A stretch of 64,000 nucleotides of DNA from Populus alba (GCF_005239225.2 NC_133288.1:15630169-15694168); one strand, 5' to 3'; counted from the first letter of the stretch, positions 32,951 to 47,409 are shown. Notes: generated from the sequence alone by a model not told the origin. Translations and numbers: made by a program.

Positions 32951-35900
32951 TGACCCTTTATTGTTTTTTTTTCCTCTCTCATCTTTAATTTCAGTGTTGA
33001 TCTTGTAAAAATTAATATCAGTCCTTTAATTTGTTGTTTCTTCACATTTGACCCTATTTTTTAAATTAATTTTCATTTTTTAAAAGAATATTTTTAATGT
33101 TTTTTTCTTTTTGTGATTTCATTATTTTTAAGTTTTTTTTTATTTTAATTGCTAATTTTTTATCTTAGCCTTTTTTAGAAGTTTTATTTTTTTTTTTAAT
33201 TTTATCCTTTAAACCTAATTTATCAAATATTATACTCTTCAATTTGGACATCTTTTTTTTAGAGAATACATGGATTTTCTAAAAGTCATTATTATTCTAA
33301 TTTTTTTCCTTGATTTTTTTTGTAAATTTTTTATTAGTTTTTAATTTTATTTTTCAATTCAAATTGATGGTATCATGTTTTCAATTTGGCCCTTATTGTT
33401 TTGATTTCTATTATTTTTCTTAATCCTTTTATAACAATTACTATTTTTTTCAATCTTACCATTCAATCAAAATATTATTTTTATTTCTTGTTGAATTTGA
33501 TCCTTATTCTTTTGATTTTTTATCCTTTTACTAAATTGATTTTTCTTTTCGATTTCAAACTTTAATCAAATATAAATATTATTTATTTTTTCAATTTTGA
33601 TTATTATTTTTTTAATTATTATTTTAAAATACTTTGTAAAGTTAAAAATTGTTTCTCTCAATTTCATCATTCAATATTTGATCGATTGTAAATTGAATTT
33701 TAATATATATTTTTTTTAATTTTGATCATCATTATGTTTTATAAAAAAAAATAGTCTGGTTTTGTGATTTGACACGGGCATCAAGTCTAATATATATATA
33801 AAAGAAATCATTTTGACATGTAAACCCGTGAACTTGGTATTATTACTTCATATTACTTAAAATGATCTCAAATAAGCTGATGATATTCTGACCTTGAAGA
33901 AAGAATGATGTTTCGAGTTCATATGACATTTTTGATAATCCATTAATATATAGAAAAGAAAATAAAAGAAAAAGAATCTTAAAAATCATATTTTTTTTGT
34001 GGCAAAACCATTTCTTTCGAATATGGTTATATAATTAAGCGGAATATCGTAGTTGCCAATCAAATCTTAATTGGAGAACTTAATTTCTAAGAATTAATAT
34101 GTGAAAAGACAATAATCAATCGTAAAGGTTTATATCTAGAATCAAATGAATGTGAATATTTATTAATTAATATAATTCGCATCCAACAATTAGTTAATTA
34201 TTTTATTTCAATACTTAATATTATTTTAAATTTGAATGTTAAATTCATTTACCTTGCACTCGATTTACAATTATTAAATCGCAGTTATTTTAAAAATATA
34301 TTTTTATGATTAAATTTTCGAGCCAACAATTGAATTATCCAAGTTTATTCATAAAAATAATTAAGTTTGCTTTGCTTGTTTAACTGTGGAGTTCAAATGA
34401 CAGGCTACACGAGCTCCGCATTTGAAATGCATGGGAAGTGTAACGTACAATCACTTTGTACTTGCTACGTCACTTGCGTTTTTTGCTAAGAGTCAAATAA
34501 ATATTTTTTTTTCAGTAAAAATTATAATATATATTTTTTCTGACATGTTTTTTCATATTAAAAGCTTATATACATATTTAATTAAATAAACTGATATTTA
34601 ATAAATATTTAATTAAGATAAAAATATTTGAGTTTACAACATGAACAATACATTTAGTCAATTATATTTAGTATCTTTATTTCTTATAATAAATTTTTTA
34701 TTCAATCAAATGATTATTCATGCCAACCAAAGATAAATAAAAAAATATCATCAATGAAAGTAAATTGAATAAAATTATGAAACACAACTATTAAACAAAT
34801 TAATATTAAATAATAAAATTAAAAAAAATATCAATTCAACTTATTATATTTAAATAAATTGATATTTAATCAATAAATAACTACGATTAAGATATTTAAA
34901 CTCAAAACATAATTAATTCACTCAGTTATGTCTAATAATTTTATTTTTTAGAAATATATTTTTTTTTCAATCAAACAATATCCATGTCCATAAAAAGTTT
35001 AAAAAAAACAATCGGAGCCAATTGGAGCACCGTTATACATATACTCCACATCAACTTTAGAAGATGCTGGCAAGTGTGAACAATTTTTTTTTAATAAATA
35101 TTTTATATGTAATAAAAAACTAAAATGCTTTTTATTCTTCCCGAGAATAAAAAAAAAAAAAAAAAAAAAAAGACTTGGATGAAAAGATGAAAAATCACGC
35201 GAGGGAAGCTTTAATTTGTTTTTGATCTCAGGAGCACCCATGCAAGGAAGGATTGGGGATTCAGATGTGATCGGAAAAAGGTAGTCTCGGGACCAAATTT
35301 ATTGATGAGCATTAAATGACAAGCTTTAATTTATTGATGTGTCGGGTTAATAGATGGGACGACAACGAAATGATTTACAAGATGTCAAAAGCTGACTAGA
35401 GCCTCTGATTTTTTTGGTGGTTCTGTATCTCTTGAGCTGTAAGCCAGAATTGAAAGTTAATTGATGATGATTTCGATAACATTACTAAAGAATTGCGGGA
35501 GAGAAAAAGAAAAAGAAAAAGAAAAAGAAAACGAGTCGTTTTTCAGAACAGTTTTGAGGTCATTTTAACGGAGATATTCTTATTGATTCTGTGGGATCTC
35601 CAATTTAACTGGACACCTTTCTTGTTGGTAAATTTCCATGGGATATATAGAAGGATTTCAGCAAGGACGATCAAACATTGCAATAAGCTGGGTGCGCGCT
35701 TCCTGCAGAATGATATCGGGGCCTTTGGTCCAATTAATCCATCCATGCTGCTGAAGCTCCTTTTCGAGGAACACCTTAAACGATGAATCACTTGGTATTA
35801 ATTGTATATATTTAAGCCTAGATATATGGGCTGGACTTAGGCCCAATCCAATCTTATCTGATTGGGCTGGCAAAAGACCCAAAATCTCTTTTTTATAAAA

Positions 35901-36299
35901 AAGCCGAGCCGGGCTAGGCTTAAATGAGAGGTTCAACATGACAATGCTTCAAACCCCATTTGTAAGCTTTGTGTCACACTATAAAAAATAAAGTTAAATG
36001 TATAGTTTTAAAATCCAACTTAGTGGTCGATCCGGTCTAATAATTGTGTCACGAGTCAGATGGGTTGACCCGAGTCAACAAAAAAAAAATCAATACAACT
36101 CCTATAGAGAACACCTAACCAATTACAATGCAACACTTATATAAACTAAATTTAAATTTTAAACCAATAACATAAATTTAATTCAATATCCAAAACACAA
36201 ACCAAATATAAATTCTAAAATATTTAAAACAAAACGTCCAACAATATAAATTCTAAAATATTTAAAATAAAATATCAAACAACATAAATTCTAAATCAA
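32951..36299. other. AT-rich intergenic DNA
   Basis: T-rich low-complexity sequence at 32990-33740, an A-run at 35149-35171, and a GAAAAA microsatellite at 35497-35530. Short reading frames at 35493-35939 show no recognisable domain. No gene is called. Confidence 0.4.
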
Positions 36300-37270
36300 C
36301 AAAACATTCACTTTTATTGAATGAATACATTAAGTTCTTTTGTGTCCATAGGAGCAAAATTTAAATCAAATGTCGATGGAATTGAGCCAATCTCGTCAAC
36401 ACCTAATAAATCATCAGCATGCTCCTTTGAAACTTCATCGTCACAATCATATTCAATCTCATTAATATTTATGATATCTACATTTCAAACACAATTAACA
36501 AATAAATATTATATGTTAAACAATACTTTATTTTAAATAATATTTGTCACTAAATAATCAATCATTAATTACCATCATCTAAAGTATCTTGTATGATCAT
36601 AATTAATAAAACTTGATGAAAACTTTATGCTTCTTCAGTTGTCAAAATTGACAGGTCATCTTCTACTACCTAATTTTCCATGTCACAAAAGTGTCTCAAA
36701 ATTAATTGGAACATAATTTCGTCCTTTCCAATAATTCCTATATATTAAAAGTGAAGGTAAACACAATATAAGTATTAATAATGCTACTAAATAAGATAAA
36801 ATAATATTTAAGAAATTAAAGAAAAGAAAAATACTTTTGTTTCATTCTTAGATTGCAATGGACTTAAACAAGGTCATCAAGCCTTTGGTACTCCAATCTA
36901 TTTCTCTTCTTGGAGTGAATATATTCAATTATACTCCAATTTCTCTCGCATCTCAAAGAACTACAAATTTGACTTAACACTCGTATAGCCAAATGTTGTA
37001 GATTTGGAATACTAGTTTCATATGTCATCCACCATTCATCTATACACAAAAAAAAAAAAAGTAAAAACTATATCAAATAATATTTTTAAATATAAAAATT
37101 ATATACGTGGTGGAGACATAACGGTGCGATTATTTTATTGTGAATGCTTGACCAAAGTCATATTTAGTATTCCTAAACAACTTTATCTCACTTGTAATCT
37201 TACTTTGTAATGGTACATTTTCATGTGCATACTTCTCAAGAACCAAAACATGCATTTTGGTCAAAACTCT
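36300..37270 (-). pseudogene. Decayed hAT transposase C-terminal region
   Basis: Minus-strand 36864-37049 encodes the hAT dimerisation block: EWWMTYETSIPNLQHLAI, then LSQICSSLRCERNWS, then KKRNRLEYQRLDDLV. This is typical of plant hAT/BED-type transposases. A stop follows directly, after which HCNLRM-like residues continue the family pattern. Upstream (37090-37260) the frame LEKYAHENVPLQSKITSEIK continues to a stop. Downstream (36307-36480) is an acidic tail ending in LNVFIQ and a stop. Small gaps of AT-rich DNA interrupt the blocks. No complete transposase or terminal repeats are seen, so it is a dead fragment. Confidence 0.72.
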
Positions 37271-40200
37271 TTGTTTCATTTAAATTAAACAATATCATTT
37301 TGGCAACCCTAAATTAAATTAGGTCATAAACTCCCCTTTTGATTTTGTCTCCCAATCTTTGAATTTGTTCAATTGGATACTCAATTGAATTTTAATTTCA
37401 AGAATCAATTCAATTTTATCCCTATGAATTTTTTAAAAGGACCCTCTGATCTTGGTGCATTTTTTTCAACTTAATCCCTAGTCTTAGATATCTCAATTTT
37501 ATCTTTAATTTGGTTCCTGAATGCACACGCCTTTTGCTGAGAGGTCTTTGGTTTTGAATTTCTTTAATTTGACCCTTAATTGACCCCTTCCAAACTTAAA
37601 TCCTTTTTTTAGCTTGTTTTTTGCTAAACCAAGTTGTTGGTCTCTTTTTTATTTTTATTTTTTATATTTTTAATATAAAAAGACAATTAGGTTATGACAC
37701 TCGTGCTATGGCACCGGCAGAGTTTCAAGTTAATTTTAACGCAAATACAAGGAATGTGCTAAAGTTGCAAAATGCATTTTGTTGTATCACGGTTGTTTTT
37801 TTATTGAAAAATGTAAAGATACTATTTACACTTAATAAATAAATAAAAAATATATGAACCGGTGAAGTTAAATAATAAAATTGAAAACTAATATTTTCTC
37901 CTAAAAAAAACAACAATGAATATTCGAATATTTAACCCTAATTTTTATTTTTATTTAATAGTTTTTATTTCTTTTTATTTTTATCTTTAGAGGTTATTTT
38001 TTCTCATTATGAATAAATGGTTTTTATTTTTTATAAATACATCAAAAAAATAATTTTTATTCATAAAAATTTAAAAATTAAATTATGATAAATTACAATA
38101 ATCTATTTGAAATATTATAAAAATATAAAACAATTAAAAAAATAACTATTATTTAAAAAAAGTCAAAAGAGATAAAAGGTTTTAATTAAATCTAAATAAA
38201 AAAAATTAACGCAAAGTTAAAAATGCAAAAAAAGAGGGTAGTAATTAAAACTAAAATAACAAATAAATAAAAATAAATAAAAGATGTCAAATGCTATTAG
38301 GTCTTGCAAGCTAAGCCTACGCCCCTTGCCAACTACCCATTGGCGTAGGTAGACTGGGACTAGAAACTAATGCACACGCTTCTAGGATAATATATTTTGT
38401 TGACTTTTATGGAGTATACAATGTGTTGCTTGTTTTTTTTTTTTGTTTTTTTAAAAAAAGTATTTATGATAGGTTGTTTGTTGTGAGAGACAACCCATCG
38501 TCATCATCAACATCATAGTTCCAATTTTTAAACCTCCAAAACCTATTTTTAACTTATCGGAAAACACTAAAAAAAACATCATATCAATCTTTACAACCCA
38601 TTTGAAACCACAAAACAATCTCTAATTTCTCTAAAAAACTAGAAATCATTGAGTTAAAAAAAAAATTAACGACTTTGATCTATTTTTTCATGCATTGTGT
38701 ATAAGGGAGAATCCACGTCCATGGAACTCCCCTCGAAATGTCTATCCCATTAACAAATAAATAACCCTTTCTGTCTTTAATAATTTTCAATAATTTTTTT
38801 AAAAAATATCTATGAACTAAAAAATAAATAAAATTAGTTTTTGTACCAAATCTAAAATTCCACAATCTATAAGGACTGTAAAGGAAGAATAGCTAAAAAG
38901 CACTTTTCTTGCAAATTTAATAATACGCAGCAGTTTTTCCTTGTTTTAGATTTGGTTTTCTATCTTTTAATTTTGTTTTCTACTATAAATCCAAATAATT
39001 TCTCATTAAATTGGTTTTAAAAAAATTGAAGGTGAATTTTGTTTTTTATGGTATTATGGATAGACACGGTAACAATCGCAATCAAGAGCAAATGATCTGC
39101 ATTTCTTTCAAAGCAAACCTCAAGCAGGCTGATGCCAAGTGGACATGAGCACTTAAAAGGATTTAGAGCAAAGCCAAAGGTTAGTCATGTTTAATAGTTA
39201 TAAGAATAGAACTCCATACTCGTTTTCCAACTGATTGGGTTACCTTTGCAGGGAAAAAGGTGGGGGAAAAAAAAAAAACATGAACGATAAAGTAGATTAA
39301 AACAAATATGGAGGTGCAGGCTGCAATAGAACTTGGTGTGGGCTTCGTGAATTATTGATCTAAAATCTATATGGGCCAAAATAGCTGGATCCATCAGATG
39401 CCGATTTCGCCTACGGTAAGTATGCTGGGCTAGGCCTATATTCATTCATGTCAAGATTTTTCATCGAGTTAGAATGTGCCGACATCTAAAGCAACTGCTC
39501 CGTTCTCTTTGCACGTGGATTGAAATTTGACTCTTACTTTAATGATATTAATATTGATGACGATGATAATAAAACACCAATAATTTGAGATGTCACCATC
39601 TTGATTTGTCGATAAATCTATGGATCTGTCACCCCGCATGGTTTTGTGTTTCCACTTACTACACCTTAATCATCAAAATTTGGAGTATGCTTTTGTGAGT
39701 GCAGTGGAAATTATTTCTGAAAGTTTTTGTTTTTAATGCATCCAAATAATATATTATTTTTAATTTTTATTAATATCAAAACAATAAAAAAATATTAAAA
39801 ACATATTAATTTAAAATTTAAAAATACAATTAACCGCATCAAATTCATGCAGTGACTGATGAGACTAAGAATTCGATCTGGTCAAAGGTAGCACAGATGT
39901 TTCGTCGAGATCCGGGAAACGAATGCTTTAATGTGGATATTTAATTTTCTTCAATGTACACGACATGTTTCCGATGGCATGAAATTCTTACGATCCTTTC
40001 CTAGTGTGAATGGTTTGAGGAAATAAAGATTTACAAAAATATCAAAGCCAAATTTCCGATTTTTACTTGCAAGGCAACATATACAAAACCCGGTGTCTCG
40101 GACCAATTCTCTCGGCAAGAAATACAACTCCCAGGACCGTAGCAATACACTCCGACCCACGTATTCCACAAACAATCCTTGCAGGAACGCTTAATATTCA

Positions 40201-40625
40201 CATCCCCTAGTGTATCTCTACAAGGGCAAAAAATTAGACGAGAGAATTTCGGTATTTCAGCAGAGTAATGAATCAAAAGTAAAATTTAACTAATTAAAGC
40301 TAATATGTTCTCCAGATAAACACAACAGCATCTCCTGGAAGATTTACAACACCACCAAAATTGTTCTTCTATTTCTACCACTTTAAAGAATTCGTCTTAA
40401 CAAAAAAAGAAAGAAAGAAAGAAAAGAGGTTGGCTTCTCGAAGGCCCGATGCTCTGATTTGACTGGAAATCAAGCAACTCAAAAAACCCAGGTGTGGGAG
40501 CTGAGTTTCCGTCTGGGTATGCGTCCTTGGATTGCTGTTGCCAACTTCAAAGACTAACAAGCTCCAACACGCTAAAAATAACATTAATATGCACAGTACT
40601 TAAGCCTCCGTCGGTGGAAGTTTCA
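37271..40625. other. AT-rich intergenic DNA; includes probable 3' UTR of the WD40 gene
   Basis: No gene recognised. The inverted pair CCTACGCC (38316-38323) / GGCGTAGG (38342-38349) forms a short stem. AT-rich family members occur near 38000-38130 and 39720-39830. A cysteine-rich 81-codon minus-strand frame at 40031-40276 overlaps the expected WD40 transcript tail and is not called. The ~300 bp below 40625 are probably WD40 3' UTR. Confidence 0.4.
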
Positions 40626-43600
40626 CTAGAATATCGAGTCCAGGTAAAAATTGTAATGCCTCCTGTTGAACTCTAACAAGCTACCGTACGTACGGTCGGC
40701 AACACCAACAAAAAGAGCTTCAGTATCGGGGCTGAAAGAAATGCCAGCAATCTCCCCAAACAGATCAATCTCCTGGCATTTGAGGTAATCAGATTGTGTA
40801 TCAAAAACATGGACGAAATCTGCAGGCTCAGCCATAGCCAAAAACTTGCCATCTGAGGTGAACTTTAGAGCTCTTATTGCTCCCATATTCCCTTTTAATA
40901 CTGCAAGGGACTGGGACAGATTCCTTACATCCCACAGCCTGCATGTAGTGTCTTGGTTTCCAGTGGCCAAAATTAGCCCGTCAGGGTGCCAGGCTGATGA
41001 AAAGGAATAATCCAAATGCCCTTTGAGGCTTCCAGTCACTTTCCCAGAATTAGCATCGGCAATCAAGCACTCAGCACTGTCCCCAAGCACTGCAAGCAGC
41101 TTACCATCTGGGCTAACAGAGGTGTTCTGGGGAACAGTTTTCAGACGTGTAAGCATGTTATAAATATGACAAAACAGTACAGAATTATGAACTCTCGGGG
41201 AAGTTTCTGGCGAAAGGCACTCACATTTACAGACCAATCAAAGGAGAAACAATTTAGGGAAGCAAAAGTTTCGGCATCAAATACTCTAACTTGAGCATCG
41301 TTGTTCGCGGCCATAATCCTCATTGAGCCACTGCAAAAAAATAAAAAGATGGCTCAAGTTGTCTGTCTCCTGAGGGAAAGAAAAAGGAACTCAAAAATTT
41401 TCTATTAACAAGTTCCTTACTTGTGGTTACGGTATACATCCACTGCATTGGTTATGGCATTTTCACCTGTTGTTATCTTTGAGCAGAATGCAACTCCAGG
41501 TTGATCCAAACACTGACCATATGAAAGAACCGATCAGAAGACAAGCTAGATATCGGATATTAAGTTAAATGTTCAAAAGAAGCAGCTATACTTATTTAGC
41601 CACTTTGATACCTTGCAAATAAGTTCTCCCTGGAAACCACCTGCCACCATTAAGTTCTCTTTGACAGCCATAGTGCTTATCTGCACTCTGGAGAGTGACT
41701 GAGACAACAATCCCGGGCGTTGCTGTAGAAAAGAAGGGAAAGTACTTCAGTCATGAATTAAGTGCAAAATTAAATGATGATAGTCATGTTCACCCTGGAC
41801 CCCAAATAACATACCCGGGTTGGAGCAACTGGCTTGGCCACATTGAGTACTTCTTTGCCTCGCCGCAGCAGTGATGACCAATGCATAACTGAGTAATTTT
41901 GCATAAGATAAACATCATTCTTTGATGTTGCCCACAGCAGATTCCTCAGCTGCACAATGCAAACACAAACGGAAGAGAAGAATATCAATAACAAAATTCA
42001 GAAGCCCTCCAATTAGAATTTCAAAACTATTGAAGATAAAAATAACAAAATCAAGAGCTAAAATTGAAGCAGGTGTTTCAAACATGAAGAATTGAACAAA
42101 AATTATGTTACATACATATAGTTTCTCAATATGCACCATTAGGAATAATTAGGACATAGGATGAGGCTTATATAGTAGAATAATCATATGCAGTTCCAAA
42201 ATGAGGCTTCTGTAGTGAAGTAGGTGTGGAAACAAGCATATAGCAAGCACATGATGAATTCGCCATGTAGATGCATGAGCAGTAAATTACAGGAGAAGAG
42301 CATGGGACTAAATAAACACGAGGGAAGTCAAAAGGCTCGGAATGCATCTGACAGACGTAACAGAATTTCCACAAGCAGAAATGCATATTTTGTGTTAATT
42401 TGGCCCCTCGAGGTGGACACAGGGTAGATAAACTACAGGAATTGAGGCCTCTTTAAATGCTCAGATATTTTCCTATCATACCATACCATACCATATAAAC
42501 AACGAATCTTTAACTGCGCCAGCTGCTCAGATAGAACTTCCACCCTGCTTAAAAGGCTGAAATAAGGAGATGACAGTCCTAAATGGCACAGATTGGTTAA
42601 GCCAAATAATATATTCAACAATCAAAAGAAAGAACATACAAACTATGAAATATTGCAATGCCTGAACATGAAACATAGGTCAACAATCAACTGAAAGAAC
42701 AGACAAATTATTGAGATATTGCAATGCATGAACATGAAACATAGGTCAAGAGACCATAGAACACAGACAAGTATCACGATAAGTACCAAGTAGCATGTGC
42801 TATTAAGGTCTCAGCCAACAATGCATAGCTAGAACATCCAGCAGATTGATGGTCAAAAGGAAGCATAAATGAGAATAGAAAAACATTAATCCATTACAAT
42901 TAAGTTCCACAGTTTCATGCTCTCTACAAAAGTTTTCAGCTGTTGCAGAGTAAGTAAATATACAGTACTAATGTGAGTTCAGTTTATTTTTGAAATAGCT
43001 ACCACTGGAATCATTAAAACAATTCTTTGATGATATTGTTAACCTGGTAATGTACAATTTTTTTGATGATATGTGTGTTGATGGAAGTATCTGCATGACT
43101 GCAGATGCATTTATAATGTGTACGCTACCATGTGTGCATCTATGGTGTAAGAAAGTCACGTGCGCACTCAACTTTGTTTGTTATTTGAAGCATGCATTTA
43201 TTCAGTAATCATATATGATCAGGAATTCCATTTCACACCATAATTGCCATGCATCCATATCTAATTGAATGCTACTGCATGCAACTATCAGGCATGACTT
43301 CAAGATTGTACCTATTTAAAATTGATATTCCAATTTTATTAAAATTTGAGAAACTGCTAACCAGTGCATGAACAAAGTAAGCATCCTTCAAAAATCTGCA
43401 GCAAAACCATTAGTAAATACGAAACCCAGCTCTATGTTGTTTAGCTGGGGAGTATTCAAATATTTCACAAAAGCTAATGGTGAGCTAAAAAGTGAGGAAG
43501 TTTCTCTCAGATCAATTTCCAAGAAATATGCTTTAAAATCCAGGAAAGATTTAATCACCAGCTTGTAGGCCTGCAGAGGAATTGGTAGATTGCCTCAATG

Positions 43601-44648
43601 GATGATAATTTAAGCTGGAAAACTTTTCAGTTGTTCATAAGTCGATTACATCCCAAATAATTAGAGAAATGTTAAACCTAACATAAAGTTGATCAATTTT
43701 GAACTCCATACCTCTGACAAGTTCAGGCAAAGAGCTATAATCGCATTTAAAGATGTCCATAAAGGATATAATATAATCACAAAACCTGCAAAACTATAAT
43801 GATTTTGCATGATCGATGTGTAGACCATCTGTTAGGAGATCAATTTAAATATGTGGTGCCAATTTGTATTTGCTCTTCAGCAAATGCATTAAGCATGGAT
43901 CCCATGATGTGCAGCAGTTTATTGAGATTTTAAGATATGAGACATGAAGGGCTTTGTGCAACGAGAACATGAAGTAATGCATCAAGACATTTGACCATAA
44001 ATAAATAAATAAAAATGCACTTGTATGAAATAATAATTATAATGAAGAACTCCAATTTAAATAAATTTTTAGAGCAAAACATGAGAAATTCAGTGCTAAA
44101 ACGATGTGAAGCATACGCCAAAAAGATGGTAATTATTTTTTTTGTTGATGAAACATGAAATCATTTAAACAGAGGTGAGTGTAAAGAGAAGAAGTCTCTA
44201 CCTGAAAATGAACAATTGTGGATTTGACAAGCCTTGTGTTGAACTCAAAGTCATAGAAAGTCTTTCCCTTCTCAACTTCCAAGCATTCCTGTCAGAGAAA
44301 TATACTAATCAGCAATAATCGAATCAATTTTCTCTACAAGTTTCTTTAATCAAGAAGATATAAACAAAAGATATACATCTTCCATTCAAAAACTAATAAA
44401 GTCTTTAAAATCACAATAAAATTTGACAAACCTTGTGAAGCTCGAAGCGAGGGCGAGAGAGGTTCTCGTAATTCTTATACTGCTTTAAACGCGTCTCACG
44501 ATACTTATCTCTAGTGAAATTAAGCCTCTCCCAGGGGATTCCCTGTATATCCTTGCCATTTCTTGCCTCTAAAGCAGACGTATCAGTCTTCGGCTTACTC
44601 TGCAACACCAAACCACCATCACTCGCCATTAATTTCTTCCATCGCCAC

Positions 44649-44679
<31 letters not shown>

Positions 44680-44832
44680 CTCGTAACGTACCGACACAAA
44701 GTCATCTTCAAAATCAGAATTCATAGCATCATCAGAATCGTCGTTTCTTTGAGGTTCATCTTCGCTGAAAAAATCGTCTTCAAAAGGATCATTAACTACG
44801 TACTCGAGATCGTTGTTGTGGAAGTGATCCAT
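40626..44832 (-). CDS. WD40-repeat protein, eight coding exons (446 aa)
   Basis: Exons (minus order): 44832-44692, 44599-44432, 44288-44202, 41949-41815, 41722-41612, 41512-41421, 41330-41225 and 41126-40626. All introns are GT-AG, and the phases join without a break to give 446 residues. The N-terminus (1-47) is very acidic (DPFEDDFFSEDEPQRNDDSD). A conserved middle follows (GIPWERLNFTRDKYRETRLK). The C-terminal half carries WD40 blades: IMAANNDAQVRVFD at about 253-266, SVSPDGKLLAVLG, SAWHPDGLILATGNQDTTCR then LWD at about 344-346, and FVHVFD. It resembles the plant proteins named after the yeast uncharacterised WD protein C2A9.03, and Arabidopsis At1g78070 by position. WD40 propellers are scaffolds for protein contacts; the partner here is unknown. 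The third intron is 2252 bp. A leader intron (44837-45172) is likely. Confidence 0.9.
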
Positions 44833-44836
44833 TATC

Positions 44837-45172
44837 CTACCATACCAAAAACAGTAATTCAATCGCTCAGTAAATAAATAAATTGAAATGGAAAAAAAAA
44901 CTAAAAAAAAACAAGGAGGTGATTAAGGAACTAATTAATTAAACATAGTAATTCACCATAACCTTTTATAAGAAATATAAAGGTTGGACTCTGACACTCT
45001 TGCAATTCAGTAAAAATAACTGGTTATAAATGATGTATGGATGAAGCAGGACTCGAAAAAATTGAGAAAACAACTAAAGGATAACAAATTACGGTGAATG
45101 AAGGAGATTCTCATCGTTTCGTTGATCAAACACGCAAAAACAAGAAGCAAAATAGTCAAAATGAAAAATTAC
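44837..45172 (-). other. Probable 5'-UTR intron of the WD40 gene
   Basis: Minus-strand donor CGGAG|GTAATT at 45172 and acceptor GGTAG|GATAATG at 44837, six bases before the start codon. The sequence between is T-rich, and the upstream exon (about 45173-45400) is pyrimidine-rich like a plant leader. Confidence 0.55.
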
Positions 45173-45399
45173 CTCCGAATTTTGGTAGATCTTAAAAGAG
45201 AGAGAAAGGCTTGGAAGCGAAAGATCAAACGAAACGGAGAACGTAAATTAAAGCAATCCCCTTAACTGTTTCAGAGGAAACGAACAGAAAAATAACAGGA
45301 GGGGGAGATTTCAGGTTTGGAGTCAAGAATCTTGAGAAAAAGATGGCGTTAGATTTGGGATTCCTAGACAGAGAGGTGTGAGTGTTTTTAGCTTAGTAA

Positions 45400-46260
45400 G
45401 GAAACAAATAAAACGGTTTCTGTTTGTTGTAAGAAAGAAACAAGGAAGTATGTAGCTGCCAAAACCTAAGGCGAATCCTCACTGGCTACTTGTAATGGTG
45501 ATTTCAGTGATAGAGAGAGTGAATAGGTACACCCGCCTGGTGACCCCGTCGATTAATAAAAAAAAGAAAAGAAATGGAGGCATCGGTGGCCTACAGCAGG
45601 GCCCGTTTGCGGGCTCCACTTAACCGTCCATTTTAATTTGCTTATTTCAAAAGTTAAGAATAAAATAGAAAAAAATATATTATTTTAATTAAAAAGTAAT
45701 TTAAAAAAGTACTGATTTTTAATTCTTAATTGTTTTCTGGAAAAAAAATCTCCCAAATATCTAGTGAGGGGCTGTAATCACTAAATTCCAAACAGACAGC
45801 TGTTGTATCCTTTTAGCCATGAGCTTACCTAACCAGTAACCGCCCTTCATTTTTTATTACAGGAAAATTTAAAAAGTAAGTAAAACTTTTTTATTTATAC
45901 AATTTAGTCACAGTAAATGAGTTAATTTTTCAGTAGTCGTGATAATCTTAAGCGTGTGGAAAAAAATCATATCGGCATGGGAGAAAAATCTAATTATAAA
46001 AAGTAAACCCGACATTAATCTAAACTAGTCCCTTCTGCAAGTGGAATTGAATCCAGCACTGATTTGAGTTCTGAAAGTGGACCCAGCAGATGTCATCATA
46101 ATTAACAAATAGCGAGTGAACACATGTCCAAATCTTGAAAATCAAAGTGGGCTCAGCGGCTGCTCCAATGTCCATTATCTAGGATATGGAGAGTCCACGT
46201 GTTTGGCTCACATCACGAGTTGGAAAATCATGGCAGCACCAGGTTCCACCACGTGGCTAC
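45400..46260. other. WD40 promoter side and intergenic DNA
   Basis: No gene. Two CACGTG boxes lie near 46196 and 46248. A 64-codon plus-strand frame at 46116-46310 has no recognisable feature. Confidence 0.4.
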
Positions 46261-46790
46261 CGCAGCTGACGGGTCCTTTCTTGCTTGCCTTGGTTTTGCC
46301 GTCAATATGACTTATTGGGCGTCGTCTTTTTTTAATCCCAAGTAGTTAGTTTAACCATGGTTAGTTCAATTTAGCACTGGTTAATGGTTTGGTGGGTAAG
46401 AGATTGTCCTCCTCCTTTGCCTTCTTCTATTTTTTTTTTTTTTTGTTTTTTTATTGTTGTATAATGTTTTTTTTTAAATAGTTTTTTTCTTCAAAATATA
46501 TCAAGATAATTTTTTATTTTTAACACGCAGCTGACGGGTCCTTTCTTGCTTGCCTTGGCTGCCGTCCATATGACTTATGTGCGTCGTCTTTTTTTAATCC
46601 CAAATAGTTAGTTTAACCATTGTTAGTTGAATTTAGCACTGATTAATGGTTTGGAGGGTAAGATATTGTCCTCCTCCTTTGCCTTCTTCTATTATTTATT
46701 TATTTTATTGTTATATAATGTATTTTTTAAAATATTTTTTTCTTTAAAAATATATCAAGATAATTTTTATTTTTAACACTAGCATATTAA
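46261..46790 (+). repeat. Tandem duplication, two ~268-bp units
   Basis: Units 46261-46528 and 46529-46790 both begin GCAGCTGACGGGTCCTTTCT and continue through TCCTCCTCCTTTGCCTTCTT to ATATATCAAGATAATTTT. They differ by scattered substitutions and small indels. No coding content. Confidence 0.85.
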
Positions 46791-47409
46791 AATAATAAAA
46801 AAAAACACTTACAAAATATTAATTTAATACTTTTCAATCTAAAAATACTTTTAAAAAAATACGTAAAAACAAAAGTTGTATGTGACATCTTTTTTTTTTT
46901 GGTAAACATTACTTTCAGTCGATGCACAGGCCAATTAAAAAACCTTAAACTGGGACATGACGATAAAAGGTATTTTATTAGAAAAAAATAATTTTGACTC
47001 GGTATGTATATCTGATTTAAAATTAGAATAAATTATTCTAAGTATCTATAATTTAATTTAATTTATTCATTTTCTAATTAATTTTTTGAATATTATACGT
47101 TGCATCTTGAACTTTGAAAACCTGCAACAATTCACATCTTTTGGAGTTTGCAGTAAAAGAATGTTAACAAAAAAATATATTTATTTACAAACTATTATAA
47201 TGAGTCAAGAGCCTATTTTTTTATTAAAAAAAACATAATTTTATGTAAATAAAAAATATATATAATAAACAAAAAAAAATGAATCGTAAAACCCTTGCCC
47301 CTGATATTTTACATCTTCTCCGCCTCTCTCTCTTGCACAATTGTTGGCCCTCTATCCCAGCTCTCCTCACAACAACAACCACAGTTACGTCAACATCTGC
47401 TGTTTGAAA

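Noticed and set aside
32566..33008. Short frames on both strands over the G-box cluster
   Set aside because: 60-70 codons, no domain, and the strands overlap; the region reads better as regulatory DNA.
40031..40276. Cysteine-rich 81-codon minus-strand frame
   Set aside because: No family match I can name, no promoter or splice context, and it lies in the probable downstream region of the WD40 transcript.
44514..44877. Plus-strand frames over the WD40 first exons
   Set aside because: Shadows of the real minus-strand exons, created by an A-run in intron one.
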